41,972 bases of DNA, from the NCBI RefSeq assembly GCF_900115085.1, contig NZ_FOVF01000036.1:1-41972 (forward strand), given 5' to 3'. Under the pieces are notes generated by a model. It did no database searches. It was not told the DNA's origin and worked only from the letters and a program-made list of their open reading frames with translations. Shown in pieces: positions 24,533 through 34,730 of the stretch. Made by a program: the position numbers and the translations under genes. Every line of letters starts with the position of its first letter. The first letter of the stretch is position 1. This stretch comes from Dokdonella immobilis (GTDB lineage: Bacteria; Pseudomonadota; Gammaproteobacteria; Xanthomonadales; Rhodanobacteraceae).

Positions 24533-25423
24533 TCACTGGAAGAATGCGCGCAAGCCGGTCGAAAGAGCCGTCGGAAAAATGCTCGCATGGGTTTCGTCGT
24601 CGAAGACCTCGATACGGGTGGCGACCTTGCGCTCAACGCAGCGATTCAGTTCCTCGTTCATGGCGCGCAGGTCGCTGACCATGCGGCGCTCGTTCTCCGG
24701 CTGCTCCTCGAAACTGCCGACAGCCAGGAAGAGCTTGCGCTCGTCGGCAAACGGCGAGTCCCGGCAGGCCTTGGCCAAGGCCTGCAACGGCTTGCCGTTC
24801 GCGTACCACAACGAAGGCGAGACGATCAGGAAATTCTCGAACGAGGACGGCGCATCGATCCAGGCATAAGTCGCGAACAGGCCGCCGTAGGAGTGGCCAA
24901 CCAGCGTGCGATGTTCGGCCGACGCCGGAAAATGCTTCTCGACATAGGGAATGATTTCACTCTGGATCACCTTGAGGAAGGCCGGACCACCGCCCGAGAC
25001 CTTCTGCATTTCCGCGCCATAGCCACCCTCGGCATGGAAGAACGGGGTGTAGTCGCGCGTCCGGTCGAGATGGTAGTGCGACTTGTCGGGATAGCCGATG
25101 GCGACGCTGATCAACGGCGGAATGCGGTTGCGATCGGCCAGGTGGGTAACGATCGTCGCGACCAGGGGAAAGGAGTACTCGGCATCCAGCAGATAGACGG
25201 CCGGACAACTCTTTTTCGCGGCCTTGCAGGCCGGCGGCACATGCACGTAGAGCTGATATCTGATGCCACTGGCGGAGACGGGCAGATCGATCACCTGCGT
25301 GTTGGCGACCGAAAATGCATGCCCGGCGGCAAGCACCGTCGAAGCTGCGCACAGCCATGCCGTGACGGCGAACACTGCAACGGCTCGGCGTTGGGCGCGA
25401 TGCCGGCCGCGGGCCCCGTTCAT
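24533..25423 (-). CDS. Exported esterase (PF00756-type alpha/beta hydrolase)
   Basis: A 296-aa protein with a signal peptide (AAST-VLAAG, cleavage near residue 33). The nucleophile is the Ser of GHSYGG, and the fold pattern ([27 protein letters not shown], and a terminal THAS histidine) fits the IroE/Fes-like esterase group, which includes siderophore and acyl-ester hydrolases. Its ATG overlaps the stop of the upstream dctA gene (ATGA), so the two are translationally coupled. A link between ester hydrolysis in the periplasm and uptake of the released carboxylate is an attractive but unproven reading. Confidence 0.85.
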   Translation of the reverse strand: MNGARGRHRAQRRAVAVFAVTAWLCAASTVLAAGHAFSVANTQVIDLPVSASGIRYQLYVHVPPACKAAKKSCPAVYLLDAEYSFPLVATIVTHLADRNRIPPLISVAIGYPDKSHYHLDRTRDYTPFFHAEGGYGAEMQKVSGGGPAFLKVIQSEIIPYVEKHFPASAEHRTLVGHSYGGLFATYAWIDAPSSFENFLIVSPSLWYANGKPLQALAKACRDSPFADERKLFLAVGSFEEQPENERRMVSDLRAMNEELNRCVERKVATRIEVFDDETHASIFPTALSTGLRAFFQ

Positions 25424-26733
25424 GCGGCGGGCTCCGTGAGCGCCGACTCTGGAGCCATACCGGCATCCGGGCCTGCATCGAGTTGCCGCCTGAGCTCGGC
25501 GACATCCACTTCGCCTTCCCAGCGCGCGACGACGATAGTCGCGACACCGTTGCCGACGAGATTGGTCAGGGCGCGTGCCTCGCTCATGAAGCGGTCGATG
25601 CCGAGGATCAGGGCGAGGCCTGCGATTGGCACGGTCGGCACGACGGTAAGCGTCGCAGCCAGGGTGATGAAACCTGCGCCGGTGACGCCGGAGGCGCCCT
25701 TCGAGGTCAGCATGGCGATCAGCAGCAGGCTCAGCTCCTGGCCGAGGGTCAGATCGACATTGAGGGCCTGGGCGACGAAGATCGCGGCCATGGTCAGGTA
25801 GATGTTGGTGCCATCGAGGTTGAACGAGTAGCCGCTCGGGATGACCAGACCGACCACCGACTTCGAACACCCGAGGCGTTCGAGTTTTTCCATCATCGGC
25901 ACAAGTACCGATTCCGACGACGAGGTACCGAGCACGAGCAGCAGCTCGTCGCGGATGTAGCGCAGGAACCTGAAGATGCTGAAGCCGGCAAGGCGCGCGA
26001 TCGTGCCGAGCACGAGCACGACGAACAGTACGCAGGTCAGGTAGAAACTGCCCATCAGTTTCGCCAGCGGGCCGAGGCTGTCGACGCCGTACTTGCCGAT
26101 CGTGAAGGCCATCGCGCCGCCGGCGCCGATCGGGGCGAGCCGCATGATCAGGCCCATCATGCGGAAGAACACCTTCGAGAGGTCCTGGAACAGCACGAGC
26201 ACCGGCTTGCCGCGTTCGCCGAGGCCGATCAGGGCGAAGCCGAACAGCAGGCCGACCAGCAGGACCTGGAGCAGGTCGCCGTTGCCGCTGAAGGCATCGA
26301 GGAAGGTCTTCGGGATGATGTCGAGGAGGAACTGCACGCCACTGCGTTCGGCGGCCTGGGTCGCATAGCGGGCCACGGCGTCGGCATCGAGGGTGGCCGG
26401 ATCGACGTTGAAGCCGGCACCGGGCTTGAGCGTATTGACGACGAGCAGGCCGATCACCAGCGCGAAGGTCGATACCACCTCGAAGTAGAGGATCGCCTTG
26501 ACCCCGACCCGACCAACCTTCTTCACGTCGGCCACGCCGGCGATGCCGATGACCACGGTCAGGAAGATGATCGGCCCGATCAGCATCTTCATCAGGGCGA
26601 TGAAGCCGTCGCCGAGTGGTTTCAGGGCAACCCCCGTTTGCGGCAGGAAGTGGCCGATCAGGCCACCCGCGACGATGGCCAGCAGGACCCACAGGTAGAG
26701 ATGCCGCGGCGACGTGCCGGCCTGGTTGCTCAT
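25420..26733 (-). CDS. dctA: C4-dicarboxylate/cation symporter DctA-like
   Basis: A 437-aa secondary transporter of the DAACS (glutamate/dicarboxylate:H+ or Na+) family with about eight spans and two hairpin loops. Diagnostic segments are the serine-rich hairpin [13 protein letters not shown], then [19 protein letters not shown], and [16 protein letters not shown] near the C-terminus, which favour DctA (succinate, fumarate, malate) over GltP. The ATG at 26733 has GGGAG 9 bases upstream. Its stop overlaps the esterase start. The gene is divergent from a GT39 glycosyltransferase gene. No DctBD-like two-component system is adjacent. Confidence 0.92.
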   Translation of the reverse strand: MSNQAGTSPRHLYLWVLLAIVAGGLIGHFLPQTGVALKPLGDGFIALMKMLIGPIIFLTVVIGIAGVADVKKVGRVGVKAILYFEVVSTFALVIGLLVVNTLKPGAGFNVDPATLDADAVARYATQAAERSGVQFLLDIIPKTFLDAFSGNGDLLQVLLVGLLFGFALIGLGERGKPVLVLFQDLSKVFFRMMGLIMRLAPIGAGGAMAFTIGKYGVDSLGPLAKLMGSFYLTCVLFVVLVLGTIARLAGFSIFRFLRYIRDELLLVLGTSSSESVLVPMMEKLERLGCSKSVVGLVIPSGYSFNLDGTNIYLTMAAIFVAQALNVDLTLGQELSLLLIAMLTSKGASGVTGAGFITLAATLTVVPTVPIAGLALILGIDRFMSEARALTNLVGNGVATIVVARWEGEVDVAELRRQLDAGPDAGMAPESALTEPAA

Positions 26734-27180
26734 CGATGAAACTCCCGGAAAGGACGCGTCCGGATCGCAGGACGCCGGCCAAGGGTAGCGCGCCACCGCG
26801 CCCAATGAGCCCGATCACGCTCGCGCGCTCGATTTGTGAGGCCTGCAGCGTTTCGGCCGTGGACGCGCCGGACCCGACGGCGCGCCTGCGCATGGCGGTC
26901 ATCTCGCCGCATGCAGGGCGATATCGGCGCAGCGGCTCCCGTGTCCCGGTTCGTCGAATGAACGCGCGGGCGGGCGCGCCGGGAACGCGGCAGATGCCTG
27001 CGGCATTCTGCCCGGCCTCTCGCCCGCCGGCCGGGTCGGCTAGAATCGCAGTCGCTGCGGAACTCATCGACCTGCCTGCGGTCGCTGTGTGCGCCGGTCC
27101 GGCGCGCCTGCGAATGGGTCGGACCGGTCCCGTCGCCGACATCCTCGGTTGCCTTGCCGCCTCTCACCCGGATGCATTCC
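26734..27180. other. Divergent intergenic region dctA / GT39
   Basis: About 450 bases with no supported gene. A TAGAAT at 27041-27046 on the plus strand may be the -10 of the GT39 gene; the -35 is weak. No clear dctA promoter, sigma-54 site or operator was recognised. Confidence 0.45.
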
Positions 27181-28659
27181 ATGCGCGCCACGATGTCCCC
27201 GTCCCTGCTGCTGACCGTCGCCATCACCGTGCTGCTGGCCTTCGCGTTTCTCGGCACGCGCTCGATCTGGGATCCGGACGAGGGCCGCTACACCAATGTC
27301 GCCCTGAACATGCTCGAGAGCGGTGACTGGCTGCATCCGATGCGCAATGAGCATATCGGCCACTGGACCAAGCCCCCGCTGACCTATTGGGTGGTCGGCG
27401 CCAGCATCGGCGCGTTCGGCTACAACCCGTGGGCTGCGCGCCTGCCGGTGGCGCTGGCCTACCTGGCCTGCGTGTGGGCGGTCTGGCGTATCGCGCGGCG
27501 CTGGCTGCCGGGCGAGGAAAACAGGGCCGCGCTGATCTACGCGACGATGTTCCTGCCCTTCGGGGCGGCACAGATGATCACGACGGATTTCCTGCTCAGC
27601 GCCGCGCTCAGCGTAGCCATGATGGGCTGGATCGAATCGCGGTACGACGATCCGCAGCGATCCCGGCGCTGGGTGCTGCTGATGTGGGCGGCCTTCGGCG
27701 TCGCCTTCATGACCAAGGGCCCGCCGGCCCTGCTGCCCTTGCTGGTCGTGGTGGCCTGCATCCGGCTGCTGCCGGCTCCGCGCGCGGCCTCGGTGTTCCA
27801 TTGGTCGGGCCTGCTCGTGTTCATCGCCGTGGCCATGCCGTGGTATGCGATCGTCGTGCACCGCACCCCGGGCCTGCTCGATTATTTCCTCGGCCGTGAA
27901 CTGGTCGCCCGTGTCGCCACGTCGGATTTCGGCCGGCATGGCGAATGGTACGGCTGGCTGGAGATCTACCTGCCGACCCTGGTCCTGGGCAGCCTGCCGT
28001 GGACAGTGAGCCTGTGGCGCTGGCTGCGTTCGCTCGGCGCCTCGTTGCGCAGCTGGAAGAGTGCGCAGACGCGCAGCGAGGATTCCGTCGGCCTGATCCT
28101 GTTTCTCTGGGTACTGATACCGCTGGTCGTGTTCTGCCTGGCGCGCTCGCGCCTGCCGCTCTACCTGCTGCCGCTGTTCACGCCGCTGGCCCTGATCGTG
28201 GCCCGGCAGATCCACCGCGACGATCGAGGTTTTCCGTCGATGCGCTGGATCGGCGTCTGGGTGCTGCTGCTTGTCGGCCTGCGCCTGGCCAGCGCCTTCT
28301 GGTCGACCCACAAGGATGCCGCCGAGTGGGCCGAGGCGATCCGCGCGCGCGTGCCGTACCCGGTCACCGAGGTCGCCTTCGTCGAGGACATGGCCCGCTA
28401 TGGCGTCCACCTGCATCTGCAGGCCAGAGTCGACAAGCTGTCGCTGCGGCCGATCAAGCTCGATCCGTTCGATGGCGAGTACGACACCGACCTCGATACC
28501 GAACTGGCAGACCTTGATACCGACATCGTGTTCATCTGCAAGCAGACCCATTGGGACGAGATCCGCCGCAACATCGAGGCGCGCGGACGAACCGTGACCG
28601 TGTACGGCTCACCGTACCAGGACCGCATCCTGTTCGGCGTGTCGCTGCCGAACTCCTGA
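27181..28659 (+). CDS. GT39 glycosyltransferase, ArnT-like
   Basis: A 492-aa polytopic membrane protein of glycosyltransferase family 39 (ArnT/PMT superfamily, GT-C fold), which moves a sugar from an undecaprenyl-phosphate carrier to a periplasmic acceptor such as lipid A or a protein. The first periplasmic loop has WDPDEGRYTNVALNML with the catalytic acidic pair, and HWTKPPLTYW follows, as in ArnT. About ten to twelve spans are present, then a ~120-residue C-terminal soluble tail. Start choice is uncertain: ATG codons at 27172, 27181 and 27193 are all possible. The arnBCAD genes are absent here, so aminoarabinose transfer should not be assumed. Confidence 0.88.
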   Translation: MRATMSPSLLLTVAITVLLAFAFLGTRSIWDPDEGRYTNVALNMLESGDWLHPMRNEHIGHWTKPPLTYWVVGASIGAFGYNPWAARLPVALAYLACVWAVWRIARRWLPGEENRAALIYATMFLPFGAAQMITTDFLLSAALSVAMMGWIESRYDDPQRSRRWVLLMWAAFGVAFMTKGPPALLPLLVVVACIRLLPAPRAASVFHWSGLLVFIAVAMPWYAIVVHRTPGLLDYFLGRELVARVATSDFGRHGEWYGWLEIYLPTLVLGSLPWTVSLWRWLRSLGASLRSWKSAQTRSEDSVGLILFLWVLIPLVVFCLARSRLPLYLLPLFTPLALIVARQIHRDDRGFPSMRWIGVWVLLLVGLRLASAFWSTHKDAAEWAEAIRARVPYPVTEVAFVEDMARYGVHLHLQARVDKLSLRPIKLDPFDGEYDTDLDTELADLDTDIVFICKQTHWDEIRRNIEARGRTVTVYGSPYQDRILFGVSLPNS

Positions 28660-28753
28660 TCGCGCGCGTACGGATCGCACCCGATCGGCGCGGCGTGGGG
28701 TTCCAACGGCGATTCCGCTATCCTCGGCGCGTCCGCCGCTAACGGAAATCCCT

Positions 28754-30394
28754 GTGAATAATCCGCTGCCGACCCGCTACTGGTGCTTCGCGATTGCGCT
28801 GGCCGCCTGCGCGGCAGGCATCGTCTTCTGGAGTGCCGGCGGAATCTGGCCGTGGATCGCCGTGATTGCCGGTGCGCTGAGCCTGATCGGCATCTGGGAC
28901 CTGACCCAGCAGCGCCATACCCTGCGCCGCAACTATCCGATCACGGCGCATGGCCGCTATCTGATGGAATCGGTGCGGCCAATGCTGCGCCAGTACGTGG
29001 TCGAGGGCGACAACGACGAGGTGCCGTTCTCGCACGACCAGCGCTCGATCGTCTACCAGCGCGCCAAACAAGCGCAGGAAACGCGGCCATTCGGCAGCGA
29101 GTTGAACCTGTATGCCGGAAACTACGAATGGATCAACCATTCGGTCCTGCCGGCCGAAATCGACGACCACGACTTTCGCGTGCCGATCGGCGGCACGCAA
29201 TGCAGCCAGCCCTACTCGGCGAGCATCTTCAACATCTCGGCGATGAGCTTCGGCTCGCTGTCGCCGAACGCGATCCGCGCGTTGAATGAAGGCGCACGAC
29301 GCGGCAACTTCTATCACGACACCGGCGAAGGCTCGCTTTCCTCCTATCATCGCGAGAATGGTGGCGACGTGGTCTGGGAGCTCGGCTCGGGCTACTTCGG
29401 CGCCTGCGAACGCGCCGGCGTCTTCAGCGAGGAGAAGTTCGTCAAGCGCGCCGTGCTCGATCAGGTCAAGATGATCGAGATCAAGCTCTCGCAGGGTGCC
29501 AAGCCCGGCCACGGTGGCGTCCTGCCCGGGGTCAAGGTGACCCGCGAGATCGCCGAAACGCGCGGCGTGCCGGAGGGCGAGGACTGCATCTCGCCGGCCC
29601 GCCATTCCGCCTTCGATACGCCGGAAGGACTGCTCCGCTTCGTCGCCCGCCTGCGCGAACTGTCGGGCGGCAAACCGACCGGCTTCAAGCTCGCGATCGG
29701 CCACCCCTGGGAATGGTTCGGCATCGCCAAGGCCATGCTCTCGACCGGCATCAGGCCCGACTTCATCGTCGTCGACGGCGGCGAAGGCGGCACCGGCGCG
29801 GCACCGATGGAGTTCATCGACCACGTCGGTGTGCCGATGCGCGAGGGCCTCATGCTCGTGCACAACACCCTGGTCGGTCTCAACCTGCGTGACGATATCC
29901 GCATCGGCGCGGCCGGCAAGATCATCACTGCCTTCGACATCGCGCGCACGCTCGCGCTCGGCGCCGACTGGTGCAACGCCGCGCGCGGCTTCATGTTCGC
30001 GCTCGGCTGCATCCAGTCGCAGACCTGCCATACCGACACCTGCCCGACCGGCGTGGCCACCCAGGATCCGCGGCGCTGGTCCGCGTTGCGCGTGCCGGAC
30101 AAGGCCGAGCGGGTCAAGAACTTCCACCAGAACACCTTGCGCGCGCTGAAGGAGATGATCGCCGCGGCCGGCCTGAAGCACCCGGGGGAACTCGGCCCCG
30201 AGCACATCATCCGCCGCGTCTCGGGCAAGGAAATCCGTTCACTCGGCAGCCTCTACGCGTTCGTGTCGCCCGGCGCCCTGATCGATGGCCTGCCGCACCA
30301 TGCCGTTTTCCAGCGGTTCTGGGAAAGCGCCCGAGCCGACAGTTTCGCCCCGCCGGCCGGCATCGCGGAGCTGCGCTGGAGCAAGATGATCTGA
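28754..30394 (+). CDS. FMN-binding glutamate synthase family protein
   Basis: A 546-aa protein with an N-terminal membrane hairpin (two hydrophobic spans in residues 8-48) and a central domain like the FMN/Fe-S barrel of glutamate synthase. Cys419, Cys425 and Cys430 (CX5CX4C) in GCIQSQTCHTDTCPTGVATQ match the 3Fe-4S ligands of GltB, and VDGGEGGTGAAP plus IGAAGKIITAFDIARTLALGAD fit the FMN site. The glutaminase domain and the beta-helix of true GltB are missing, so it is not a complete glutamate synthase. Members of this stand-alone family are common but unassigned. The start is a GTG at 28754. It ends 28 bases from the convergent lipase gene. Confidence 0.9.
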   Translation: MNNPLPTRYWCFAIALAACAAGIVFWSAGGIWPWIAVIAGALSLIGIWDLTQQRHTLRRNYPITAHGRYLMESVRPMLRQYVVEGDNDEVPFSHDQRSIVYQRAKQAQETRPFGSELNLYAGNYEWINHSVLPAEIDDHDFRVPIGGTQCSQPYSASIFNISAMSFGSLSPNAIRALNEGARRGNFYHDTGEGSLSSYHRENGGDVVWELGSGYFGACERAGVFSEEKFVKRAVLDQVKMIEIKLSQGAKPGHGGVLPGVKVTREIAETRGVPEGEDCISPARHSAFDTPEGLLRFVARLRELSGGKPTGFKLAIGHPWEWFGIAKAMLSTGIRPDFIVVDGGEGGTGAAPMEFIDHVGVPMREGLMLVHNTLVGLNLRDDIRIGAAGKIITAFDIARTLALGADWCNAARGFMFALGCIQSQTCHTDTCPTGVATQDPRRWSALRVPDKAERVKNFHQNTLRALKEMIAAAGLKHPGELGPEHIIRRVSGKEIRSLGSLYAFVSPGALIDGLPHHAVFQRFWESARADSFAPPAGIAELRWSKMI

Positions 30395-30422
30395 GCCGGC
30401 GAGCCGGTTCCGTTTGGAAGCC

Positions 30423-31115
30423 CTATTGGATCAGGTCGGCCTGTTTCGAGGCCGTGTACCAGAGCAGGCCGTAGTGGCCCCAGGCATAGGTGAGCGTCGC
30501 GTTCTCGCCGCTGATTTGCGAAGAGTGCACGCCGCCGACCGTGCAGATGCCGGTCGAACAGACGATCTCGTCATACCAGGACTTGATCGATGTCTCGCGC
30601 GACCCGAAGCGCTGTCCGTCGATGCCGTTGAGGAACGGACTGTTGACCGACAGGCCCCAGGCGCCACAGGTGCTGGTCCAGACGTTGAACGGATACGTTC
30701 CGCAACTGCGCAGGCCGCGGAACGCGCCGGCGATGCCGACGAAACTGTCGACGTAGTTCTTCATGGCTAGCCGGTCGATCACGCGCGCAGCCAGGGTCGC
30801 GCCCATTGAATGTCCGATCACGTCGATGCGACCCGTACACGAAGAGGCGATCGCATCGATCATGGCGTTTTCGACCGGCGTCTCCTCGCTGCCGAGATGG
30901 TCGTTGCAGGCGGCGCAGCTGCTGCCCCAGCCGGGCCGGAAGATCTGCGCCGGACTGTAACCGCGGGCGAGCAGGGTATTGGTCGTGTTGACGAAGTCGC
31001 CGGGACTGCCGGTATTGCCGTGCACCAGTACGACATTGTCGCGACAGGCCGCGTGGACCAACCCGGCCGCGCAGACGCCGAGGCACAATGCAAGGATTCG
31101 CAAACGTGTGGACAT
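30423..31115 (-). CDS. Secreted lipase/esterase (class 2 lipase-like)
   Basis: A 230-aa exported hydrolase. The signal peptide ends VHA before ACRD (cleavage near residue 23). The oxyanion motif VVLVHG and nucleophile GHSMGA are typical of bacterial lipases of the LipA/EstA group. Eight or more cysteines in the mature chain point to disulfide bonds in the periplasm or outside the cell. The catalytic histidine is probably in the YAWGHYG segment near the C-terminus. The ATG at 31115 follows a GGGGAGGGG run. It is convergent with the glutamate-synthase-like gene and divergent from the alkaline phosphatase gene. Confidence 0.87.
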   Translation of the reverse strand: MSTRLRILALCLGVCAAGLVHAACRDNVVLVHGNTGSPGDFVNTTNTLLARGYSPAQIFRPGWGSSCAACNDHLGSEETPVENAMIDAIASSCTGRIDVIGHSMGATLAARVIDRLAMKNYVDSFVGIAGAFRGLRSCGTYPFNVWTSTCGAWGLSVNSPFLNGIDGQRFGSRETSIKSWYDEIVCSTGICTVGGVHSSQISGENATLTYAWGHYGLLWYTASKQADLIQ

Positions 31116-31302
31116 GGCTGACCCCTCCCCGGGAGCCTGATGGCTCGATGGCCGCAGTCTGCACGGCCCGGGCGCTTTGCGCCCTTGTACCAAAGTGCAT
31201 GCGACAGTCGGCCGACAGGACTCGCGACAGGCTGCGCGCGATGTCACGGAACGGCCATCGTGGATGGCGACAATAGGCGACCTCGATCAGAATCCTGTGC
31301 GC

Positions 31303-32994
31303 ATGCCCAACCAGCCGATCCCGCTTGCCATCCTGATGGCCTCGGTCCTGTCCCTGTCGCAACCGGCTGACCTGGCGGCGAAAGAGGCCGGACCGAAACA
31401 GGCGACTCCGACCGAAGCCAACGCCGCCGAGACGCCCCAACGCTGGTTCAGGGATGGCGCGCTCGCCGCTCGTCGGGCCCGTGGCGAGCATGCCGGCAGC
31501 GCGAGGAACATCATCCTGTTTCTCGGCGACGGCATGAGCCTGACCACGATCACCGCAGCGCGCATCTTCGAGGGGCAGCGCAACGGCGCCAGCGGCGAGG
31601 AGCATCGCCTCGCCTTCGAAGAATTCCCGTACACCGCGCTAAGCCGCACCTATGAAGTCGATGCGCAGACTCCGGAGTCGGCCGGCACGATGAGCGCGAT
31701 CATGACCGGCATCAAGACCCGCTTCGGCGTCGTCGGGGTCACCCAGAACGTGCGCCGTGGCGATTGCGCGTCGAGTCAGGGCCAGGCCGCTCTCAGCGCA
31801 CTCGAACTGGCCTCGGCGGCGGGTCTGGCCACCGGTATCGTCACGACCACGAGCATCACCCATGCGACACCGGCAGCGACCTATGCGCACACGCCGGATC
31901 GCGATTGGGAGTTCGATTCGGCCATGCCGGACAAGGCCCGCGCAGCGGGTTGCATCGACATCGCCCGCCAGTTCGTCGAGCACGCCGCCCATGGCCAGAT
32001 CGATGTTGCCTTCGGCGGCGGCCGGTGCGGATTCCTGCCGGCGGCGATGGCCGATCCCGAATACCCGCAGCAGCACGGCAAGCGCAGCGATGACCGCGAC
32101 CTGATCGCGCAGTGGAATCGGATTCCCGATGCGCGCTTCGTCTGGAACGCCACCCAGTTCGCCGCCCTCGACCCGGCCCGCCCGGGGCCGGTACTCGGTC
32201 TGTTCGAACCCGAACACCTGCACTACATGCACGACCGCGCCGCGGATGGCGCCGGCGAACCGACCCTGGCCGAGATGACCGCCAAGGCCATCGCCCTGCT
32301 CAAACGCGATCACGACGGCTTCTTTTTGATGATCGAAGGTGGGCGCATCGACCATGCCCATCATCGCGGCAACGCCTACCGCGCGCTCGAGGAAACGGTG
32401 GCCTTCTCCGATGCCGTGCGCGCGGCGGCCACGGCGACCGACGCCGACGACACCCTGATCCTGGTCACGGCCGATCACAGCCACACCCTGACCATGGCCG
32501 GCTATCCGAAGCGCGGCAATCCGATCCTCGGCAAGGTCCGCGGCTTCGACGAGGACGAGCCATCCGCCGCCAGCCTGCGTCGCGACGGTGCCGGACAGAG
32601 CTATACGACCCTCGGCTACGCCAACGGACCGGGCCATCTCGCCGCATCCAACCGACAACCGGCGGGAACCAAACGCTTTCCGCACGCACCGGCCCACCAC
32701 GACGCCGCAGCCGTGCAGCGGCCCGATCTCGATGATGTCGACACGACCGAGCCCGACTATCTGCAGGAATCTGCGGTGCCGATGAAGGACGAGACCCACG
32801 GCGGCGAGGATGTCGTCGTGTTCGCGCGTGGCCCGGGTGCCGAGGGCGTGCATGGATCCTTCGAGCAGAACGCATTGTTCCACCTGATGGTCCAGGCCAA
32901 CCGGCCGATACGGCGCCTGCTCTGCAGGCGCGGCGACTGCAGCGCCGGCAAGGTGCCGGACAGATTGCCGGCCGCGTTGACGAGCACCCATTGA
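31303..32994 (+). CDS. Alkaline phosphatase (PhoA superfamily)
   Basis: A 563-aa exported alkaline phosphatase that releases phosphate from monoesters outside the cytoplasm. A signal-like hydrophobic N-terminus (PLAILMASVLSLS) is followed by a spacer. The metal- and substrate-site motifs are present: FLGDGMS, TPESAGTMSAI with the phosphorylated serine, FEPEHLHYMHDR, EGGRIDHAHHRGNA, TADHSHTLTMAG and HGGEDVVVFARGPGA. The serine motif has Glu in place of the usual Asp before Ser. Several ATG codons lie in frame; 31303 is used because it gives a compact signal peptide, but no good ribosome site was found. No Pho box was seen by eye upstream. Confidence 0.92.
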   Translation: MPNQPIPLAILMASVLSLSQPADLAAKEAGPKQATPTEANAAETPQRWFRDGALAARRARGEHAGSARNIILFLGDGMSLTTITAARIFEGQRNGASGEEHRLAFEEFPYTALSRTYEVDAQTPESAGTMSAIMTGIKTRFGVVGVTQNVRRGDCASSQGQAALSALELASAAGLATGIVTTTSITHATPAATYAHTPDRDWEFDSAMPDKARAAGCIDIARQFVEHAAHGQIDVAFGGGRCGFLPAAMADPEYPQQHGKRSDDRDLIAQWNRIPDARFVWNATQFAALDPARPGPVLGLFEPEHLHYMHDRAADGAGEPTLAEMTAKAIALLKRDHDGFFLMIEGGRIDHAHHRGNAYRALEETVAFSDAVRAAATATDADDTLILVTADHSHTLTMAGYPKRGNPILGKVRGFDEDEPSAASLRRDGAGQSYTTLGYANGPGHLAASNRQPAGTKRFPHAPAHHDAAAVQRPDLDDVDTTEPDYLQESAVPMKDETHGGEDVVVFARGPGAEGVHGSFEQNALFHLMVQANRPIRRLLCRRGDCSAGKVPDRLPAALTSTH

Positions 32995-33047
32995 CGGGCG
33001 CGGCGAGTCGCGCGTTGCGGATTCGTCGAAGCGCCGGCCGGACTCGC

Positions 33048-33097
33048 CCGATCACGGGGAACCCGGTACCCTGAAAGGGCGATCTCCCCGCGATCGG
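33048..33097. other. Long inverted repeat between phoA-like and CoA-transferase genes
   Basis: Thirteen-base arms (CCGATCACGGGGA at 33048-33060 and TCCCCGCGATCGG at 33085-33097) pair with one mismatch. The 24-base interval contains its own CCCT-GAA-AGGG mini-hairpin. It lies 54 bases after the phosphatase stop and 137 before the CoA-transferase start. It may be a terminator without T-run or an operator. Confidence 0.55.
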
Positions 33098-33233
33098 CGC
33101 CGCCATTGTCCGAAAGGCCGCATTGAACCGCCTTGCGCCTCGTACTACGCTGCCCCGCATCGTTCCCTGTTGCTGCCAACGCCCCTGCCCAGGCAGGCGG
33201 CCGCGCCGACATCAACCCCGAAAGGACCCTGAC

Positions 33234-34592
33234 GTGAAGAAAGTCTACGCAAACGCGAGCGCGGCGCTCGAAGGACTGCTGTCCGACAACATGACGATCG
33301 CTGCCGGCGGTTTCGGCCTCTGCGGCATCCCCGAGAACCTGATCCAGGGCCTGCTCGATGCCGGCACCAAGGGCCTGACCATCGTCGGCAACAATGCCGG
33401 CGTCGACGATTTCGGCATGGGCCCGCTGCTGAAGACGCGTCAGGTGAAAAAGGTGATCGCCTCCTATGTCGGCGAGAACAAGGAATTCGAACGCCAGGTG
33501 CTGGCCGGCGAACTCGAGCTCGAACTCGTGCCGCAGGGCACCCTGGCCGAACGCCTGCGCGCCGGCGGCGCCGGCATCCCGGGCTTCTACACGCGCACCG
33601 CATTCGGCACCAAGCTCGCCGAAGGCAAGGAGACCAAGCAGTTCGATGGCCTCGACTACGTGCTCGAGCCGGCGATCAAGGCCGAGGTGTCGCTGGTCAA
33701 GGCCTGGAAGGGCGACAAGTTCGGCAACCTGGTCTATCGCAAGACCGCGCGCAACTTCAATCCGATGATCGCCACCTGCGGCAAGATCACGGTGGCCGAG
33801 GTCGAGGAACTGGTCGAGACCGGCGAGCTCGATCCGGACCAGATCCATACCCCCGGCATCTATGTCGATCGCATCATCCAGGGCGCGAAGTACGAGAAGC
33901 GCATCGAGTTCCGCACGCTCTCGGGCGCGGCGCCGAGCGGCAAGGAAAATCCGGTCCGCGAGCTGATGGCCCAGCTCGCCGCGCGCGAGCTGCGCGATGG
34001 CTACTGCGTCAATCTCGGCATCGGCATTCCGACCCTGGTCGCCAACTACATCCCGCCCGGCGTGCAGGTCACCTTGCAGTCGGAGAACGGCCTGCTCGGC
34101 ATCGGTCCGTTCCCGACCGAGGAAACCGTCGACGCCGACCTGATCAACGCCGGCAAGCAGACCATCTCGACGATTCCCGGCAGCAGCTTCTTCTCGAGCG
34201 CCGATTCGTTCGCGATGATCCGCGGCGGCCATATCGATCTGTCGATCCTCGGCGGCCTCGAAGTTTCCGAGAACGGCGATCTCGCCAACTGGATGGTGCC
34301 GGGCAAGATGGTCAAGGGCCCGGGTGGTGCGATGGACCTGGTCTCGGGGGTCAAGCGCGTGGTCGTGCTGATGGAGCACACGGCCAAGGACGGTTCGCCG
34401 AAGATCCTCAGGCAATGCGAGCTGCCGCTGACCGGCAAGGCCGTGGTCGACAAGATCATCACCAACCTGTGCGTGTTCGAGGTCGCCGAAGGCGGCGGCC
34501 TGACCCTGACCGAACTGCACCCGGGCGTCGCGCTCGACGAAGTCAAGGCCAAGACCGGCTGCCCGTTCAAGGTGGCGCCGGGGATTGGCTGA
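33234..34592 (+). CDS. Fused succinyl-CoA:3-ketoacid CoA-transferase (A+B)
   Basis: A 452-aa single-chain 3-oxoacid CoA-transferase that activates acetoacetate with succinyl-CoA. Residues about 1-235 are the A subunit ([38 protein letters not shown]). After a ~15-residue linker the B subunit follows, with catalytic Glu284 in [12 protein letters not shown] and the terminal ELHPGV. Many bacteria have two genes; here the chain is continuous, as in the mitochondrial enzyme. The GTG at 33234 has GAAAGGA upstream and begins the conserved KKVYANA; frames further upstream are low-quality. The gene stands alone, without acetoacetyl-CoA thiolase or ketone dehydrogenase nearby. Confidence 0.92.
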   Translation: MKKVYANASAALEGLLSDNMTIAAGGFGLCGIPENLIQGLLDAGTKGLTIVGNNAGVDDFGMGPLLKTRQVKKVIASYVGENKEFERQVLAGELELELVPQGTLAERLRAGGAGIPGFYTRTAFGTKLAEGKETKQFDGLDYVLEPAIKAEVSLVKAWKGDKFGNLVYRKTARNFNPMIATCGKITVAEVEELVETGELDPDQIHTPGIYVDRIIQGAKYEKRIEFRTLSGAAPSGKENPVRELMAQLAARELRDGYCVNLGIGIPTLVANYIPPGVQVTLQSENGLLGIGPFPTEETVDADLINAGKQTISTIPGSSFFSSADSFAMIRGGHIDLSILGGLEVSENGDLANWMVPGKMVKGPGGAMDLVSGVKRVVVLMEHTAKDGSPKILRQCELPLTGKAVVDKIITNLCVFEVAEGGGLTLTELHPGVALDEVKAKTGCPFKVAPGIG

Positions 34593-34730
34593 TCGGCCGC
34601 TCGCAGTTGTCGAACAGGCGGTCTGCGTCGATGGATTGCGCTGACGAGCGCTTCGCCGCCGGGCCGCCTCGCCGCTGAGCCCACCGACGACCGACGGCCC
34701 GTCAGTCGGGGCCCGCATCGGACCCGGACC

